A DNA stretch of 64,000 nucleotides, taken from NCBI RefSeq assembly GCF_009707865.1, contig NZ_WMBA01000033.1, positions 1 through 64,000 on the forward strand. Direction: 5' to 3'. The position numbers and the translations under genes are program-made. Below are positions 34,113 to 43,794 of the stretch, one piece after another; positions within the stretch are counted from its first letter, which is position 1; each line of letters starts with the position of its first letter. The notes under the pieces are model-generated. The model saw nothing but the letters and a program-made list of their open reading frames with translations. It was not told where the DNA came from and searched no databases. This stretch comes from Amycolatopsis pithecellobii. GTDB taxonomy: Bacteria; Actinomycetota; Actinomycetes; Mycobacteriales; Pseudonocardiaceae.

Positions 34113-34217
34113 AGGGGAAAAAGGAAGCCCCCAAGAGTTGGCTGGTCATCCCGGAGCCTTCATAACGGACTGGCTGCGAATTTCCTCATCCTCGCCTTGG
34201 GGGTGCTGGAATGTCGC

Positions 34218-34634
34218 ATGCGGACCGACGACAGCGATGTGACACCGGGCGAACCGGCCATCTCGCGGCGGCCGTTCGTCGCCGGTGGCGTTGTCGGGTT
34301 CCTGATCGGGTTGCTGGTGATGGGCCTGCTGTGGGCAGGCGCCGCCAGTGGCAGCGGTGCGACCGCGGATGCCAGGGCCGCATGTGGCGCGCTCGACCGC
34401 GCGGGGCCGTTGCCGGATGAGTTCATCGCGCCGGCGTCGCTTGCGCCTGGCGTGATTCAACATCTCACCGCCGCAAGGGATTTGTCCTCCGCGGCAGCCG
34501 AGCAGAATCCGGTGTACCAGGCACTCGCCGATCGTCTTGGCGGTGTGAGCCGGATGGCGATCAGCCTCAATTTTGCCGATCCCGGCGGGCGCAGGGATCT
34601 GACGTTGGCACGTCAGCTGTGCGCCCGCCTCTGA
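34218..34634 (+). CDS. Small single-pass membrane protein of unknown function
   Basis: 138 residues from the ATG at 34218; an in-frame GTG at 34203 and TTG at 34197 are weaker choices. A short acidic cytoplasmic start is followed by one helix (VVGFLIGLLVMGLLWAGAA) and an Ala-rich outside domain with two cysteines (AACGALD and ARQLCARL) that could form a disulphide. No family recognised. It converges with the DUF4232 lipoprotein. Confidence 0.6.
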   Translation: MRTDDSDVTPGEPAISRRPFVAGGVVGFLIGLLVMGLLWAGAASGSGATADARAACGALDRAGPLPDEFIAPASLAPGVIQHLTAARDLSSAAAEQNPVYQALADRLGGVSRMAISLNFADPGGRRDLTLARQLCARL

Positions 34635-34637
34635 GGG

Positions 34638-35312
34638 TCACTGCGCGTTGCTGCCCTGGACGGCGGTCTTCACCGTCAGCTGGTCACCGGGGATGTTCGG
34701 GTTCGCGCACCCCGTGCCGGGCAGCTCGATGAACATCGACGCCGTCTCCTGGGGCGGGTAGATCCGCAGGCCACGCACCGCTTGCGGCTGGCAGGTCACG
34801 GTGTCGTAATTCTGCACGTTGACGAAACCGATCGCGACCGACGCGGTGCCACCCTTGTTCAGCTTGATCGGCGCGCCCTTGTCACCGACCCGCTCCGCGG
34901 GCTTGCCCACTTGGTGACCGTCCGCGCCGCCGACGTAGGAAACGCCAGGGAATCCCTGAATGGTGCACGGGCCGTCACCGACGTTGGTGAAAACCAGGGG
35001 CCGGTACGACGTGCCGGCACCGGAATCGCCTGCGCCGAACGAGAGTTTCAGGTCGGCGGCCTTGCACAGGCCGTTCCCGGCGGGCTGCGCCGGGGCGGCG
35101 GGCGTCGCGCTGGGCTCCGTGCCGACCGCGACCGAACTACCCGGTGCCAGGCTGTCCGTCGGCGCCTGGTTTTCCGTTGGCGCGCTGGATGATGCCGGGG
35201 TGGTCGGCGCCGCGGGTCCGGCGTTGTTCGTGGTGCCGCAGCCGACGACAGTCAAGGCAACCGCGGCCGCGCCGGCCGCCAGTCCCAACTGAGAGATCCT
35301 CGTTCGCACCAT
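34638..35312 (-). CDS. DUF4232 lipoprotein
   Basis: 224 residues, ATG at 35312 with GGAGG upstream. The signal peptide ends in a lipobox (LTVVGC), giving lipidated Cys25. A Pro/Thr/Ser linker (about 30-80) leads to a DUF4232 domain with FTNVGDGPCTIQGFPGVSYV and a second cysteine pair. The family is common on actinomycete surfaces; function unknown. Confidence 0.87.
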   Translation of the reverse strand: MVRTRISQLGLAAGAAAVALTVVGCGTTNNAGPAAPTTPASSSAPTENQAPTDSLAPGSSVAVGTEPSATPAAPAQPAGNGLCKAADLKLSFGAGDSGAGTSYRPLVFTNVGDGPCTIQGFPGVSYVGGADGHQVGKPAERVGDKGAPIKLNKGGTASVAIGFVNVQNYDTVTCQPQAVRGLRIYPPQETASMFIELPGTGCANPNIPGDQLTVKTAVQGSNAQ

Positions 35313-35435
35313 TGTCGTTTCCTCCCTGTGTGCGTCTCGAGCACTACTTGGGGGACGTGCGATCCACGCGGCCGGTTGTGTGAGCCACGCCAATCGGTTA
35401 CCGAGCAACCTCGCACATTGTCAACTTGCCACAGG

Positions 35436-36044
35436 TTAGATCTGGGCGCCTGGCCAAGCCAGGCAACGCCAGCCGCCGCCGGGTTCGGACTCCAGCTCCA
35501 CGATGCCGGTGTTGGGGATGAGCCGCTGATCGGCCAGTTCGGGATCGACATCGTCCGAGAGCCATTCGGCCGCCAGCCGCATCGCACCACCATGGCTGAC
35601 CAGCGCGATCGCCGGATCCTTTTCGTGCTTGGCATGCAGGTCGGCGACGGCACCGAGGTACCGGGCACGCACGTGGTCGCCACGCTCGCCGCCCGGCATC
35701 GCCACGCCGAGGTCCCCGCGCAGCCAGGCGCTGAACGTGGCGGCGTAGGCCCGGAGCGCCTCGACGTCACCGCGGTCCTCGAGATCACCCGCCCCGACCT
35801 CGTGCACCCCGTCGATGACCTGCACTTCGAGCGTCAACGCACCCGCGAGCGCCGCGGCGGTCTGCTGCGCACGAGTCGCACGCGAGGCGTAGACAGCCAC
35901 GATCGGCTCCGCGGACAACCGTTCCGCAAGCGTTTGCGCCTGCTGTTGTCCCAGCTCGGTGAGCGACGGGCCGGGCAGCGCGGTGTTCAGGATCTTCCGC
36001 ACGTTCGCGGTGCTCTGCGCATGCCGGACGAGGTACAGCTTCAC
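35436..36044 (-). CDS. Histidine phosphatase (phosphoglycerate-mutase-like)
   Basis: 202 residues. The catalytic motif is LVRHAQSTAN near 5-14 (RHG-type with His7), the acid Glu lies around 80-85 (HEVGAGDLE), and the second His is in LVSHGGAMRL near 150. GTG at 36044 overlaps the pheA stop as GTGA, so the pair is translationally coupled; a longer frame would run through pheA. The substrate is not evident; the pheA-phosphatase arrangement is common in actinomycetes. Confidence 0.87.
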   Translation of the reverse strand: MKLYLVRHAQSTANVRKILNTALPGPSLTELGQQQAQTLAERLSAEPIVAVYASRATRAQQTAAALAGALTLEVQVIDGVHEVGAGDLEDRGDVEALRAYAATFSAWLRGDLGVAMPGGERGDHVRARYLGAVADLHAKHEKDPAIALVSHGGAMRLAAEWLSDDVDPELADQRLIPNTGIVELESEPGGGWRCLAWPGAQI

Positions 36045-36952
36045 GCCTGCTCTCCCCTGCGCACCGCCGCGACCCAGTCCGCCGCATCCACGAAATCCGC
36101 GTTGCCGGCGGACGGCTCGATCGTCGCGCGGACCCCATCCGCCCGCGGGTGTGAGCCGAGGAAACGGACATCGCGGCAGCGGCGCCGCAGCGCGGCGAGC
36201 ACGTCCCCGATGCGCGGCTCGGCGACATGCCCTTCGAAGTCGATGAAGAACCGGTACTCGCCATAGGTTCGCGCCGGGCGGGCGTCGAGCCTTGTCAGGT
36301 TGATGCCACGGCCGGCCAGTTCGGTCAGCAGTTCGGCGAGCGCGCCGGTCCGGTTCGCCGCGGCCGCGACGATGGACGTGCGGTCGGCGCCCGTGGGTTC
36401 CGGCAGCGGACCATGCGGCCGGCGGACCAGCAGGAACCGCGTGCGGGCGTCGCGAACATCGGCGACCTCGGTGGCGCGGACCTCCAGCGGGTAGTGCTGG
36501 ACCGCGACCGGGGCGGTCACCGCCGCGTCGAACTCGCCGGCTTGCACCGCCACCGCGGCCGCGGCCGTGGACGACGTCGCGACCGGCTTCGCGCCGGGCA
36601 GGTTCGCCTCGACCCACAGCCGCACCTGCGCCAGCGCGTGCGGATGGCTCGCGATGGTGCGGATCTCGGTGGTGCCGGGCCGGGTCAGCACGCTGAAATG
36701 CACCGGCAGCAACGCTTCCGCGAACGCGATCAGCGGTTCCTGCTCGGCGAGCCCGTCCAGGGTGGCCGGGACGACGCCTTCGACGGAGTTCTCGACGGGC
36801 ACGCACGCACCCTCGGTCTCGCCCTTGCGCACCGCGGCGAGCGCCAGCTGGATGGTCTCGAACGGAACGAGCTCATCCCCCGCGCCGGTGAGCGACCGGG
36901 CGGCTTGTTCCGTGAATGTTCCCTCGGGGCCGAAGTATGCGATCCTTGCCAC
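36041..36952 (-). CDS. pheA: Prephenate dehydratase
   Basis: 303 residues. The periplasmic-binding-like catalytic domain starts YFGPEGTFTEQAA, and ARTRFLLV near 165-172 carries the catalytic TRF motif. The ACT regulatory domain near 190-270 has GALAELLTELAGRGINLTRL and ESRP-like DARPARTYGEYRF. It converts prephenate to phenylpyruvate in phenylalanine synthesis and is feedback-inhibited by phenylalanine in the family. It is monofunctional, without a chorismate mutase domain. Confidence 0.93.
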   Translation of the reverse strand: MARIAYFGPEGTFTEQAARSLTGAGDELVPFETIQLALAAVRKGETEGACVPVENSVEGVVPATLDGLAEQEPLIAFAEALLPVHFSVLTRPGTTEIRTIASHPHALAQVRLWVEANLPGAKPVATSSTAAAAVAVQAGEFDAAVTAPVAVQHYPLEVRATEVADVRDARTRFLLVRRPHGPLPEPTGADRTSIVAAAANRTGALAELLTELAGRGINLTRLDARPARTYGEYRFFIDFEGHVAEPRIGDVLAALRRRCRDVRFLGSHPRADGVRATIEPSAGNADFVDAADWVAAVRRGEQA

Positions 36953-37044
36953 TGCGTCAGGTTAGCGGCGCGAAGCGCGCCCTGTTCGGGCGCCGCGAAG
37001 ATCGCATAGTTACGCCGGGTCGCTTTTTTTGGCATGGTGTACCT

Positions 37045-37662
37045 GTGACCGCCGATTCGGGCACGCACGCCACCCGCCGGGGCTCCCACGATCACGTCTC
37101 CCCTCCCACCCCGTCCTTGGTGTTGTGCGCCCTTGATGAGCCGTTGGTCCGCGCGTGGCAGTCGGTCGCGGAGCGGATCGCGGGTGCCGTGCGGGTTCAT
37201 CACGGTTCCGTGCTCGACGTCGCGGCCCAGGCCGTGGTCAGCCCGGCCAACTCCTACGGCTGGATGCGCGGCGGGATCGACGCGATCTACGCCCGCGCCT
37301 TTCCCGAGGTCGAACAGAATGTGCGCAGCGCGATCCTCGCCTACCACGGCGGTGAACTCCCGATCGGCGAGTCGGTGATCGTGCCCACCGGTGAGGCCTC
37401 GCCGGCGTGGCTGATCAGCTCCCCCACGATGCGCGAGCCGGGCGAGCGGCTGCCGGAGGACACGGTGAATCCGTACCTGGCGGCGCGCGCGGTGTTCCTG
37501 TGCTGGCGCGACGGCCGGATCGAGCACGGCGCGGGAGTGCGCACCGTCGTCGACACGATCGCGATGCCCGGCCTCGGCACCGGTGTCGGCGGCGTCCGCC
37601 CCGAAACCTGCGCCCGTCAGGTCGCGGCGGCATGGACCGAAGTTTTCGGGCGCGTGCAGTAA
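37045..37662 (+). CDS. Macro-domain protein
   Basis: 205 residues from a GTG at 37045. The ADP-ribose-binding loops are visible: [19 protein letters not shown] near 69-87 and [20 protein letters not shown] near 175-194. Macro domains bind or hydrolyse ADP-ribose and its derivatives. It is divergent from pheA and 80 bp before coaA. Upstream frame extension has no protein character, so the GTG after the T-rich stretch at 37023 is preferred. Confidence 0.83.
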   Translation: MTADSGTHATRRGSHDHVSPPTPSLVLCALDEPLVRAWQSVAERIAGAVRVHHGSVLDVAAQAVVSPANSYGWMRGGIDAIYARAFPEVEQNVRSAILAYHGGELPIGESVIVPTGEASPAWLISSPTMREPGERLPEDTVNPYLAARAVFLCWRDGRIEHGAGVRTVVDTIAMPGLGTGVGGVRPETCARQVAAAWTEVFGRVQ

Positions 37663-37742
37663 CTCACAGATCGTTTTTTCCCGGTACGGCCTACCGTAAG
37701 AGGAGTGTCACGCGAGCCCACCGGCGGGCGAGGAGTGAGGGA

Positions 37743-38675
37743 ATGTCACGAGTTCGCGAGCTCAGCCCGTACGTCGAACTACACCGGGAGCAATGGCGCG
37801 AGCTGCGGAGGAACACTCCCGTACCGCTGACCGCCGAAGAGCTGCTGCGGTTGCGGGGGCTCGGCGAGCAGGTCGATCTGACCGAGGTCGCCGAGGTGTA
37901 CCTGCCGCTGTCCCGGCTCATCAACCTGCAGGTCGCGGCGCGACAACGGCTGTACGAGGCGACCACGACCTTCCTGGGTGAAGATTCCCGCGGCACCAAG
38001 GTGCCGTTCGTGATCGGCATCGCCGGCAGCGTCGCGGTCGGCAAGTCGACCACCGCGCGCCTGCTGCGCACCCTGCTCGCCCGCTGGCCCGATCATCCCC
38101 GCGTCGACCTCGTCACCACTGACGGTTTCCTGCACCCGGCGGCGGAGCTGACGCGGCGCGGCATCATGCACCGCAAGGGTTTCCCGGAAAGTTACGACCG
38201 GCGCGCGCTGCTGCGGTTCGTGGCGGAGGTGAAGTCCGGCGCCGACGAGGTCAGCGCGCCCGTCTACTCGCATCTGGCGTACGACATCGTGCCGGGCGAG
38301 GAGCAGGTCGTGCGGCAGCCGGACATCCTCATCATCGAGGGCCTCAACGTGCTCCAGCCGGGTCCCCGCCTGATGGTGTCGGATCTGTTCGACTTCTCCA
38401 TCTACGTCGACGCGCACACCGAGGACATCGAGCGCTGGTACGTCGAGCGGTTCCTCAAGCTGCGCCAGACGGCGTTCGCGGACCCGGCCTCGCACTTCCA
38501 CCACTACGCGGGCCTGCCCGACGGCGAGGCCCGCACCGAAGCCCGGCATCTGTGGCGCACCATCAACGAACCGAACCTGGTCGAAAACATCCGCCCCACT
38601 CGCCCGCGTGCCACGCTTGTCCTCCGTAAGGACGCAGACCACTCCATCAATCGCGTGCGCCTGCGCAAGCTGTAG
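37743..38675 (+). CDS. coaA: Type I pantothenate kinase
   Basis: 310 residues; ATG at 37743 preceded by a GAGGAGTGAGG ribosome-binding region. The P-loop is [15 protein letters not shown] near 92-106. [17 protein letters not shown] and SHLAYDI are CoaA hallmarks. It phosphorylates pantothenate in the first step of coenzyme A synthesis and is inhibited by CoA in the family. Full length and apparently monocistronic. Confidence 0.94.
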   Translation: MSRVRELSPYVELHREQWRELRRNTPVPLTAEELLRLRGLGEQVDLTEVAEVYLPLSRLINLQVAARQRLYEATTTFLGEDSRGTKVPFVIGIAGSVAVGKSTTARLLRTLLARWPDHPRVDLVTTDGFLHPAAELTRRGIMHRKGFPESYDRRALLRFVAEVKSGADEVSAPVYSHLAYDIVPGEEQVVRQPDILIIEGLNVLQPGPRLMVSDLFDFSIYVDAHTEDIERWYVERFLKLRQTAFADPASHFHHYAGLPDGEARTEARHLWRTINEPNLVENIRPTRPRATLVLRKDADHSINRVRLRKL

Positions 38676-38804
38676 GCGGTCAACCGGCCGATCGGCTGAA
38701 CTCGTCACCTGCTCACTAACCGGTTGGCCGATACCGGACACATCTGGCTTACCCGCACCCTGGACTCAGCAGGAAATGCACGCTGAGCAGGGAGGAGGCC
38801 CACC

Positions 38805-38957
38805 ATGGTCACGATCGTGTTCACCTGGATCGGAGCGGTACTGGGCATCGTGGTGCTGCTGGCGATGGCGGTGGGAGCGTTCGCCGTCCAGGTCGACGAC
38901 GCACTCGCCGACCGCCGTCAGAAGGCCACCGAAAGCACGGGGACCTCCCTGTTCTGA
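38805..38957 (+). CDS. 50-residue single-pass membrane protein
   Basis: A short frame (MVTIVFTWIGAVLGIVVLLA...) with an excellent GGGAGGAGG ribosome-binding site just upstream. One membrane helix (about 4-28) is followed by an acidic-then-basic tail with QVDDALADRRQKATEST. It stops 7 bp before the convergent gene end at 38964. The strong ribosome-binding site and clean membrane topology suggest a real small protein. No family recognised. Confidence 0.6.
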   Translation: MVTIVFTWIGAVLGIVVLLAMAVGAFAVQVDDALADRRQKATESTGTSLF

Positions 38958-38963
38958 GCCGCC

Positions 38964-40493
38964 TCAGCTCAGCTCGTCGAGGGCCCGCAGGTAGTCGTCG
39001 AGGTCGAACTCGAGTTCGTCGCTCTCACCGGTTTCCAGCTGTTGTTCGAGCGCACCGGCGAGCCGGTCGAGCACCTCGCCGCGGTCGAGTCCTCGCGCGA
39101 GCAGCCGCTGGGCCGCCTGCCACACCTCAACCGGCTCGTCGTCCCACAGCTGGTCCACCACGGTCGTGTGGGCCGCGACCCACAGGAAGGACTCCTCGTC
39201 AAGGTCGTCCTCGGCGAGCGAAGCCTGGAAATCCGGGTGTTCGCCGATGACCAGCAGCCGGCGCTGTTCCGGGTCGGACGGGTCGAGCTCGACCTCCTCG
39301 CCGGCGATCTCGGTGTAGACCGAGGGGATCGCGAACTGGCGGCGTTCGAGCAGCGCGACGACCTCGACCTCATCGAGGTCGTCGAACCCCTCCAGATATA
39401 CGTCCATTGTGGACTCTGTGGTCTCCATCGCCCGCTCGTAAAGCCGGTCCTCGACCGCTTCGAGCAGCGGTTCGACGGCAGCCTCTGGCAGGCCCTCGCG
39501 CCAGGCGCCCCATCTGGCCCACGCCGGGAGCACCTTCTCCAGCGCCTCGTCCTGCTCGTCGGTCAGCTCGATCTCGCCGTCGTCGACGAAATCGACGAAG
39601 GCCGCCAGCTTGTCGGGGCCGACGCGCAGCGGATTGCGCGGGTCGTGCTCGACGCCGAACTCGATGAGCCGCAGCGCGCAGACGCGGGCGGCCTCGGTGT
39701 CCTCCAGGCTTGCTGACGCGCGGAAGAACTCGTCGATGGCCTCGGCCTCGTCCTCGGTGGACAGCAGCTTCGGCGGGTCCGCGGGCTCCGGCTCCGGCAG
39801 CGCGCGGGTGCGCGCCATCGAGAGCGCACGGAAGCGCACGTAGTCGTCGGTGACCTCGGGTTCGTTCTGCTGTTCAGTGCCGGCGAACGCGTCGGCGAGC
39901 AGCTGGTGTGCCCGGCCGGGGGTGATCTGCTGGCAGGTGACCAGGCCGTCGCTTTCGGCGGCCTGGGTGCGCATGTCCGCGACGACGTCGGCGGGTGACT
40001 CGACGATCACGGCTTCGTCCGCCCAGCCGCCGTACACCCCGTAGCCGATCGACACGAGCAGCCCGTGGGCCGCGTCGCCCTCGCCGAACACGCACAACAC
40101 GGAGCTCTCGTCGCCGTAGACATCGGCGGTCCGCCAGCACTCGCCGACGCCGACCTGGTTGAGCGCGGCGGCCCAGGCCGGCTCGCCGAGGCCCAGTTTG
40201 TCCAGCGCGAGGCCGGCGGCCTGCCGCTGCTCGTCGCTGATCGCGAGCGTCCGCAGCGCGGCCAGTGGTGCGACGAGCCGCTCGGGCTCGGGCGCGGTGG
40301 CGGCGAACTCGATCAGCTCGGCGGCGAGGTCGTCACCCGCCTCCCACCATTCGCCGAGGATCTCGGAGGTGACGAGCTCGACCCGCAGCGGCTCGGCGTC
40401 CGAGTCCAGTTCGGCGAACTCACGCAGGACCTCTTCGAGCAGCTCACTCGCGCTCTGGGCCTCGCTGGACTCCTGCTGGGGAAGGTCGGTCAT
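38964..40493 (-). CDS. Acidic protein of unknown function (module copy 1, large)
   Basis: 509 residues, very acidic, no signal peptide or membrane helix, helix-rich by composition. Two weak halves are seen: ELVTSEILGEWWEAGDD near 40-55 and VGECWRTADVYGDESSVLCVF near 115-135, then after a linker LIEFGVEHDPRNPLRVGPDKLAAFVDFV near 290. These stretches recur in the shorter paralogue at 41586. It pairs with the gene at 40531 in a duplicated two-gene module. I do not recognise a family. Confidence 0.7.
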   Translation of the reverse strand: MTDLPQQESSEAQSASELLEEVLREFAELDSDAEPLRVELVTSEILGEWWEAGDDLAAELIEFAATAPEPERLVAPLAALRTLAISDEQRQAAGLALDKLGLGEPAWAAALNQVGVGECWRTADVYGDESSVLCVFGEGDAAHGLLVSIGYGVYGGWADEAVIVESPADVVADMRTQAAESDGLVTCQQITPGRAHQLLADAFAGTEQQNEPEVTDDYVRFRALSMARTRALPEPEPADPPKLLSTEDEAEAIDEFFRASASLEDTEAARVCALRLIEFGVEHDPRNPLRVGPDKLAAFVDFVDDGEIELTDEQDEALEKVLPAWARWGAWREGLPEAAVEPLLEAVEDRLYERAMETTESTMDVYLEGFDDLDEVEVVALLERRQFAIPSVYTEIAGEEVELDPSDPEQRRLLVIGEHPDFQASLAEDDLDEESFLWVAAHTTVVDQLWDDEPVEVWQAAQRLLARGLDRGEVLDRLAGALEQQLETGESDELEFDLDDYLRALDELS

Positions 40494-40530
40494 GCATTCA
40501 TATTCGCACCGCGTGGCGCGGACATCATCT

Positions 40531-41577
40531 TCACCCCTTCGGCAGTGCGATCCGTGCCTGCCGGATTTCCGCGATGAGCCGTGCCTTGCGCTTGTGCACC
40601 GTGACCAGCTCGGCGAGATAGGGGGTGAATTCCGCCGGAATACCCGCCCTGCGGTACAGCTGGCGGATCTTGCGCAGCCGTTTCGCCGCGAGCTCGTAAT
40701 GCACGGCGTCCTTCTGCTCGATCAGGTGGTCGACATGTCGCTTGTAGACGTCCAGCACCTCGGCCGGGTGGTCCTGTTCCCGCAGCTCGGCGACCTCGAC
40801 CAGAACCTCCAGCGAGCACTGCCGGGCGGCGGCCCAGGCCTCCTCGGTCCTGCCATCGGCGAGCAGCGCGCGTACGCGTTGGTCGGACTCCTTCTCTTCC
40901 GGCGCGGCTCCGTTGCGCACGCGGGCCGCGTACGCGACGGCCTCCGCGGTGCGGCCCGCTTCCCGCAGCACCCGCACGACCTTCAACCGCACCTCGAGCC
41001 GGTCTGGCTGGCGGGCAAGGATTTCCAGCAACGCGTTGACATCGCCGGACAGTTCGGCCAGCTGCTCCGCGAGCTTCTCCGTCGCCCGGCCGGATTTTTT
41101 GTCCACAATGGACTTGAGCTTCGCGAGTCCGTTGTCCCCCAGTGGTTTCGCGAACAGTTCGAGGTCGACGTCCACGCCGTGGCCGAGCGCGGTGTCCGCG
41201 ATCCAGTCCGGAAGGTCGGCGGGCGGCCGGGCAGCGCAGGCCCTCGCGTACAGCGCCACCGAGCGGCGCAGAATGTCCGGATCTTCCTGCTGTACCTTGA
41301 CAATCCGGTCCACCGTGCGGCGTGCGAGCGGGGCCAGGTCGGCTTGGGTACCGGCATCGAGCAGGCGCCCCAGCGTGTCGAGCACGGCGACGATCTTCGT
41401 GGACTCACCCGAGGCCGCCTGCCGCTCCAGCAGGTCGGCCGGCTCCGCTCCGCTGCCCGCGCGCAGCCGCAACCGGGCATGCAGCTCGGGGTCACGCTCG
41501 GCTTGTTCGAGCAGGAGCTCGGCCAGTGTCTCGGCATCAAGCGAACGGAGATAGCCGTGGAGATCGGTCACGCGCAC
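40531..41577 (-). CDS. Helical-repeat protein of unknown function (module copy 1, small)
   Basis: 348 residues from a GTG at 41577. It begins VRVTDLHGYLRSLDAETLAELLLEQA; the remainder is helical with tetratricopeptide-like spacing and ends HKRKARLIAEIRQARIALPK. The arrangement resembles C-terminal parts of SWIM zinc-finger proteins, without a zinc finger here. Its paralogue at 42659 is collinear, including the C-terminal VHKRKxRLxxEIRxARIAxPK. It follows the gene ending at 41586 by 8 bp. Confidence 0.7.
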   Translation of the reverse strand: MRVTDLHGYLRSLDAETLAELLLEQAERDPELHARLRLRAGSGAEPADLLERQAASGESTKIVAVLDTLGRLLDAGTQADLAPLARRTVDRIVKVQQEDPDILRRSVALYARACAARPPADLPDWIADTALGHGVDVDLELFAKPLGDNGLAKLKSIVDKKSGRATEKLAEQLAELSGDVNALLEILARQPDRLEVRLKVVRVLREAGRTAEAVAYAARVRNGAAPEEKESDQRVRALLADGRTEEAWAAARQCSLEVLVEVAELREQDHPAEVLDVYKRHVDHLIEQKDAVHYELAAKRLRKIRQLYRRAGIPAEFTPYLAELVTVHKRKARLIAEIRQARIALPKG

Positions 41578-41585
41578 ATCTTGGC

Positions 41586-42662
41586 CTATCCCGGCAGGTC
41601 CGCGGGAATCTCGTCCTCGCTGAATTCGGCGAGCATCTCTTCGATGTCACGCCGCAGGTGTTCGATCGCCGGTTCCGGCAGGCCGTCGCGCCGCCCCTGC
41701 CAGCCCGCGAAGGCAAGGCTGGTCACCCGCAACGCATCCACCGACTCAGGATCGAGCTCGTATTCCCCGAAGAGGTCGTCGAAGAAGAGCTCGAACTTCG
41801 CGGGGCTGACTCGTAGCGGGTCGATCTCGTCGATGTCCGCGCCGAACTCCGCGAACGCGCGCGCGAATTCCTCGTCCGCATCCGGTTCTGCCGAAAGGAA
41901 CTCCGCCACCACGCCTTCGTCGTAAACCTTCGGCTCGGGCCACGGCGCCGCCGCCGGCATGGCATCCAGCCGGGCCAGCACATACGCCCTGGCGTCGAGA
42001 AGCAGGTCATCCTCGCCCGGAAAACGGTCGTTGAGCGCGATCGCGTCCTCGAGCAGCCGCCTGGCCTTCGGCAGTGGCACGCGTTCGGTGGTCAGGAGTT
42101 CGTCATCGTGCTCGTACAACTCGGCGAGGATCTCGTCGTGCTGCACGGTCAGGTAGATCTCACGGACGCCGCCGAACCGGTCGGTCTCCGCGACCAGCCC
42201 GTGCTCGCGCCCGTCGCGCTCGCACAGGAAAAGCAAGAACACGTCGTCGCCGAAGATGTCGGCCTGCTGCCAGCATTCGGTCACGGTGACCTCGCGCAGG
42301 GCTTGCCCCCATCGCGGTTCGCGCATCCCCAGGGTGGCCAGCCGCTCGGCGGCGGCTTCCGCGCGGTCACGCAGCTCCGCGGCGGGGCTGAGCGCCGCCA
42401 GCGCCCTGAGCAGCCCGAACGCGGCCGGAGTCTGCCGGGACGCGGCGTACCCGACGAGCGGGAATCCGACCTCGCGCACCGCGCCTTCGCCGGGCCAGAA
42501 ACTGCCGAGGATCTCCGACGTGAGCAGTTCGACATCGAGCGGATCGTCCGAGGCCACGACGTCTTCGAACGCATCGAGGGCTTCTTCGAAACCAGCACGC
42601 AATTGGGCATCCAGCGGTGCGGGCTTCTTCTTGGTTTTGCGACCGCGGCTTACGGGACTCAC
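41586..42662 (-). CDS. Acidic protein of unknown function (module copy 2, large)
   Basis: 358 residues from a GTG at 42662 that overlaps the upstream stop (GTGA). The basic start RGRKTKKKPAP is followed by an acidic helical protein with DVELLTSEILGSFWPGEG near 43-60 and VTECWQQADIFGDDVFLLFL near 128-147, matching the gene at 38964 but lacking its second half region. A longer frame to 43433 exists but would run through the neighbour and is not used. Function unknown. Confidence 0.7.
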   Translation of the reverse strand: MSPVSRGRKTKKKPAPLDAQLRAGFEEALDAFEDVVASDDPLDVELLTSEILGSFWPGEGAVREVGFPLVGYAASRQTPAAFGLLRALAALSPAAELRDRAEAAAERLATLGMREPRWGQALREVTVTECWQQADIFGDDVFLLFLCERDGREHGLVAETDRFGGVREIYLTVQHDEILAELYEHDDELLTTERVPLPKARRLLEDAIALNDRFPGEDDLLLDARAYVLARLDAMPAAAPWPEPKVYDEGVVAEFLSAEPDADEEFARAFAEFGADIDEIDPLRVSPAKFELFFDDLFGEYELDPESVDALRVTSLAFAGWQGRRDGLPEPAIEHLRRDIEEMLAEFSEDEIPADLPG

Positions 42663-43717
42663 GCGCTCATCGTGGCAGCCCTGGTCTTGGGGATCGCGAT
42701 GCGGGCATTGCGAACTTCGATCAACAGCCGGGTTTTGCGTTTGTGCGTGTCCAGCAGGTCGGTGAGATAGTGCGTGAACTCGTCCGCGCTGTCCGCGCGC
42801 CGGTGCAGGCCGCGAAGGTCCTTGAGGGCACGGGCCGCTTCCCGGTAGCACACCGGGTCTTTCTGCTCGATCAGCTCTTCGACGTACAGCCGGTACGCCG
42901 CGATCGCTTCGGCGGGTTTGCCCGCGACGATCAGGTCCAGTGCCGCGGCGCGCTCCTCCGGCCAGCGTTCTCCGGCCAGCTCCCGCAGCGCGGAATAGCT
43001 GGCGGGACAGGGATTGCGCCGGAACTCCGCGCGGCGTAAGGCGAGCGCACCGCCGCGCGGGCGTTCGCGCTGCATCATCGTTTTGGCCGCGTACGCGATC
43101 GCCTCCCCGTGGCGCCCCGCCGATCGCAGCACCCGGATGATCCGCAAGTCGACCTCGCGTGTCGGCGGTTTCGCGGTGAGGATCGCCAGCAGCGTGTCGA
43201 CGTCGCCGGTGACCTCGGCCAGCTGTTCGGCGAGCCGGCGTGCGATATCGCGCCGTGGCCCCGGCCTTCCGGCCAGCACACCGTCCACAATGGACTTCAT
43301 CCGGGCGAGTCCCGGCGCACCGAGCGCTTCCGCGAAATCGGCGACCTCGACCTCCGGCCAGTCCGGTCGATGGAAGGCGGTGCCGAGAAGCCAGTCGGCG
43401 AGCGGCTCCGGCTCGGGCGGGTGCACCGCGCACGCGCGGGCGTACAGGGCCATCGCCCGGCGCCGCTCGGCCGCGGTCGCGCCGTCAAGTCCTTCGAGCG
43501 TACGGCGGGCGAGCGGGGTGAGATCGGCTTGCGTGCCGGTTGCGAGGAGCCGCTCCAGCACGTCAAGCGCCGGGCTTGCTTTGCTCGCGGCGCCCGCGCG
43601 CTGCTCCAGCTCCTCGCGCAGCCTGCGGTCATGTTCGGCTTCGGCATAGAGCAACTCGGCCAGCGTCTCGGCATCCAGCGAGCGCAGGTACGCGCGCAGA
43701 TCGGGGACCGAGTTCAC
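42659..43717 (-). CDS. Helical-repeat protein of unknown function (module copy 2, small)
   Basis: 352 residues from a GTG at 43717. It starts VNSVPDLRAYLRSLDAETLA and aligns end to end with the protein at 40531: GTQADLTPLARRTLEGL, LYARACAVHPP, VEELIEQKDPVCYREAARAL and THKRKTRLLIEVRNARIAIP are shared blocks. It is the first gene of the four-gene left-pointing unit. Relatedness to SWIM-associated helical domains is likely; function is unknown. Confidence 0.7.
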   Translation of the reverse strand: MNSVPDLRAYLRSLDAETLAELLYAEAEHDRRLREELEQRAGAASKASPALDVLERLLATGTQADLTPLARRTLEGLDGATAAERRRAMALYARACAVHPPEPEPLADWLLGTAFHRPDWPEVEVADFAEALGAPGLARMKSIVDGVLAGRPGPRRDIARRLAEQLAEVTGDVDTLLAILTAKPPTREVDLRIIRVLRSAGRHGEAIAYAAKTMMQRERPRGGALALRRAEFRRNPCPASYSALRELAGERWPEERAAALDLIVAGKPAEAIAAYRLYVEELIEQKDPVCYREAARALKDLRGLHRRADSADEFTHYLTDLLDTHKRKTRLLIEVRNARIAIPKTRAATMSA

Positions 43718-43794
43718 GCGCCTATCCTGCCTGACCCGAAGGCGTGACACCGTCACCCACCAGCGCCTATTTCGCTGGTTACGGACACGGTAAG

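Noticed and set aside
41586-43433. A 615-codon reading that joins the acidic protein to upstream sequence
   Set aside because: The extension runs antiparallel to nothing sensible and through the paralogous helical gene; the GTGA start at 42662 is much better.
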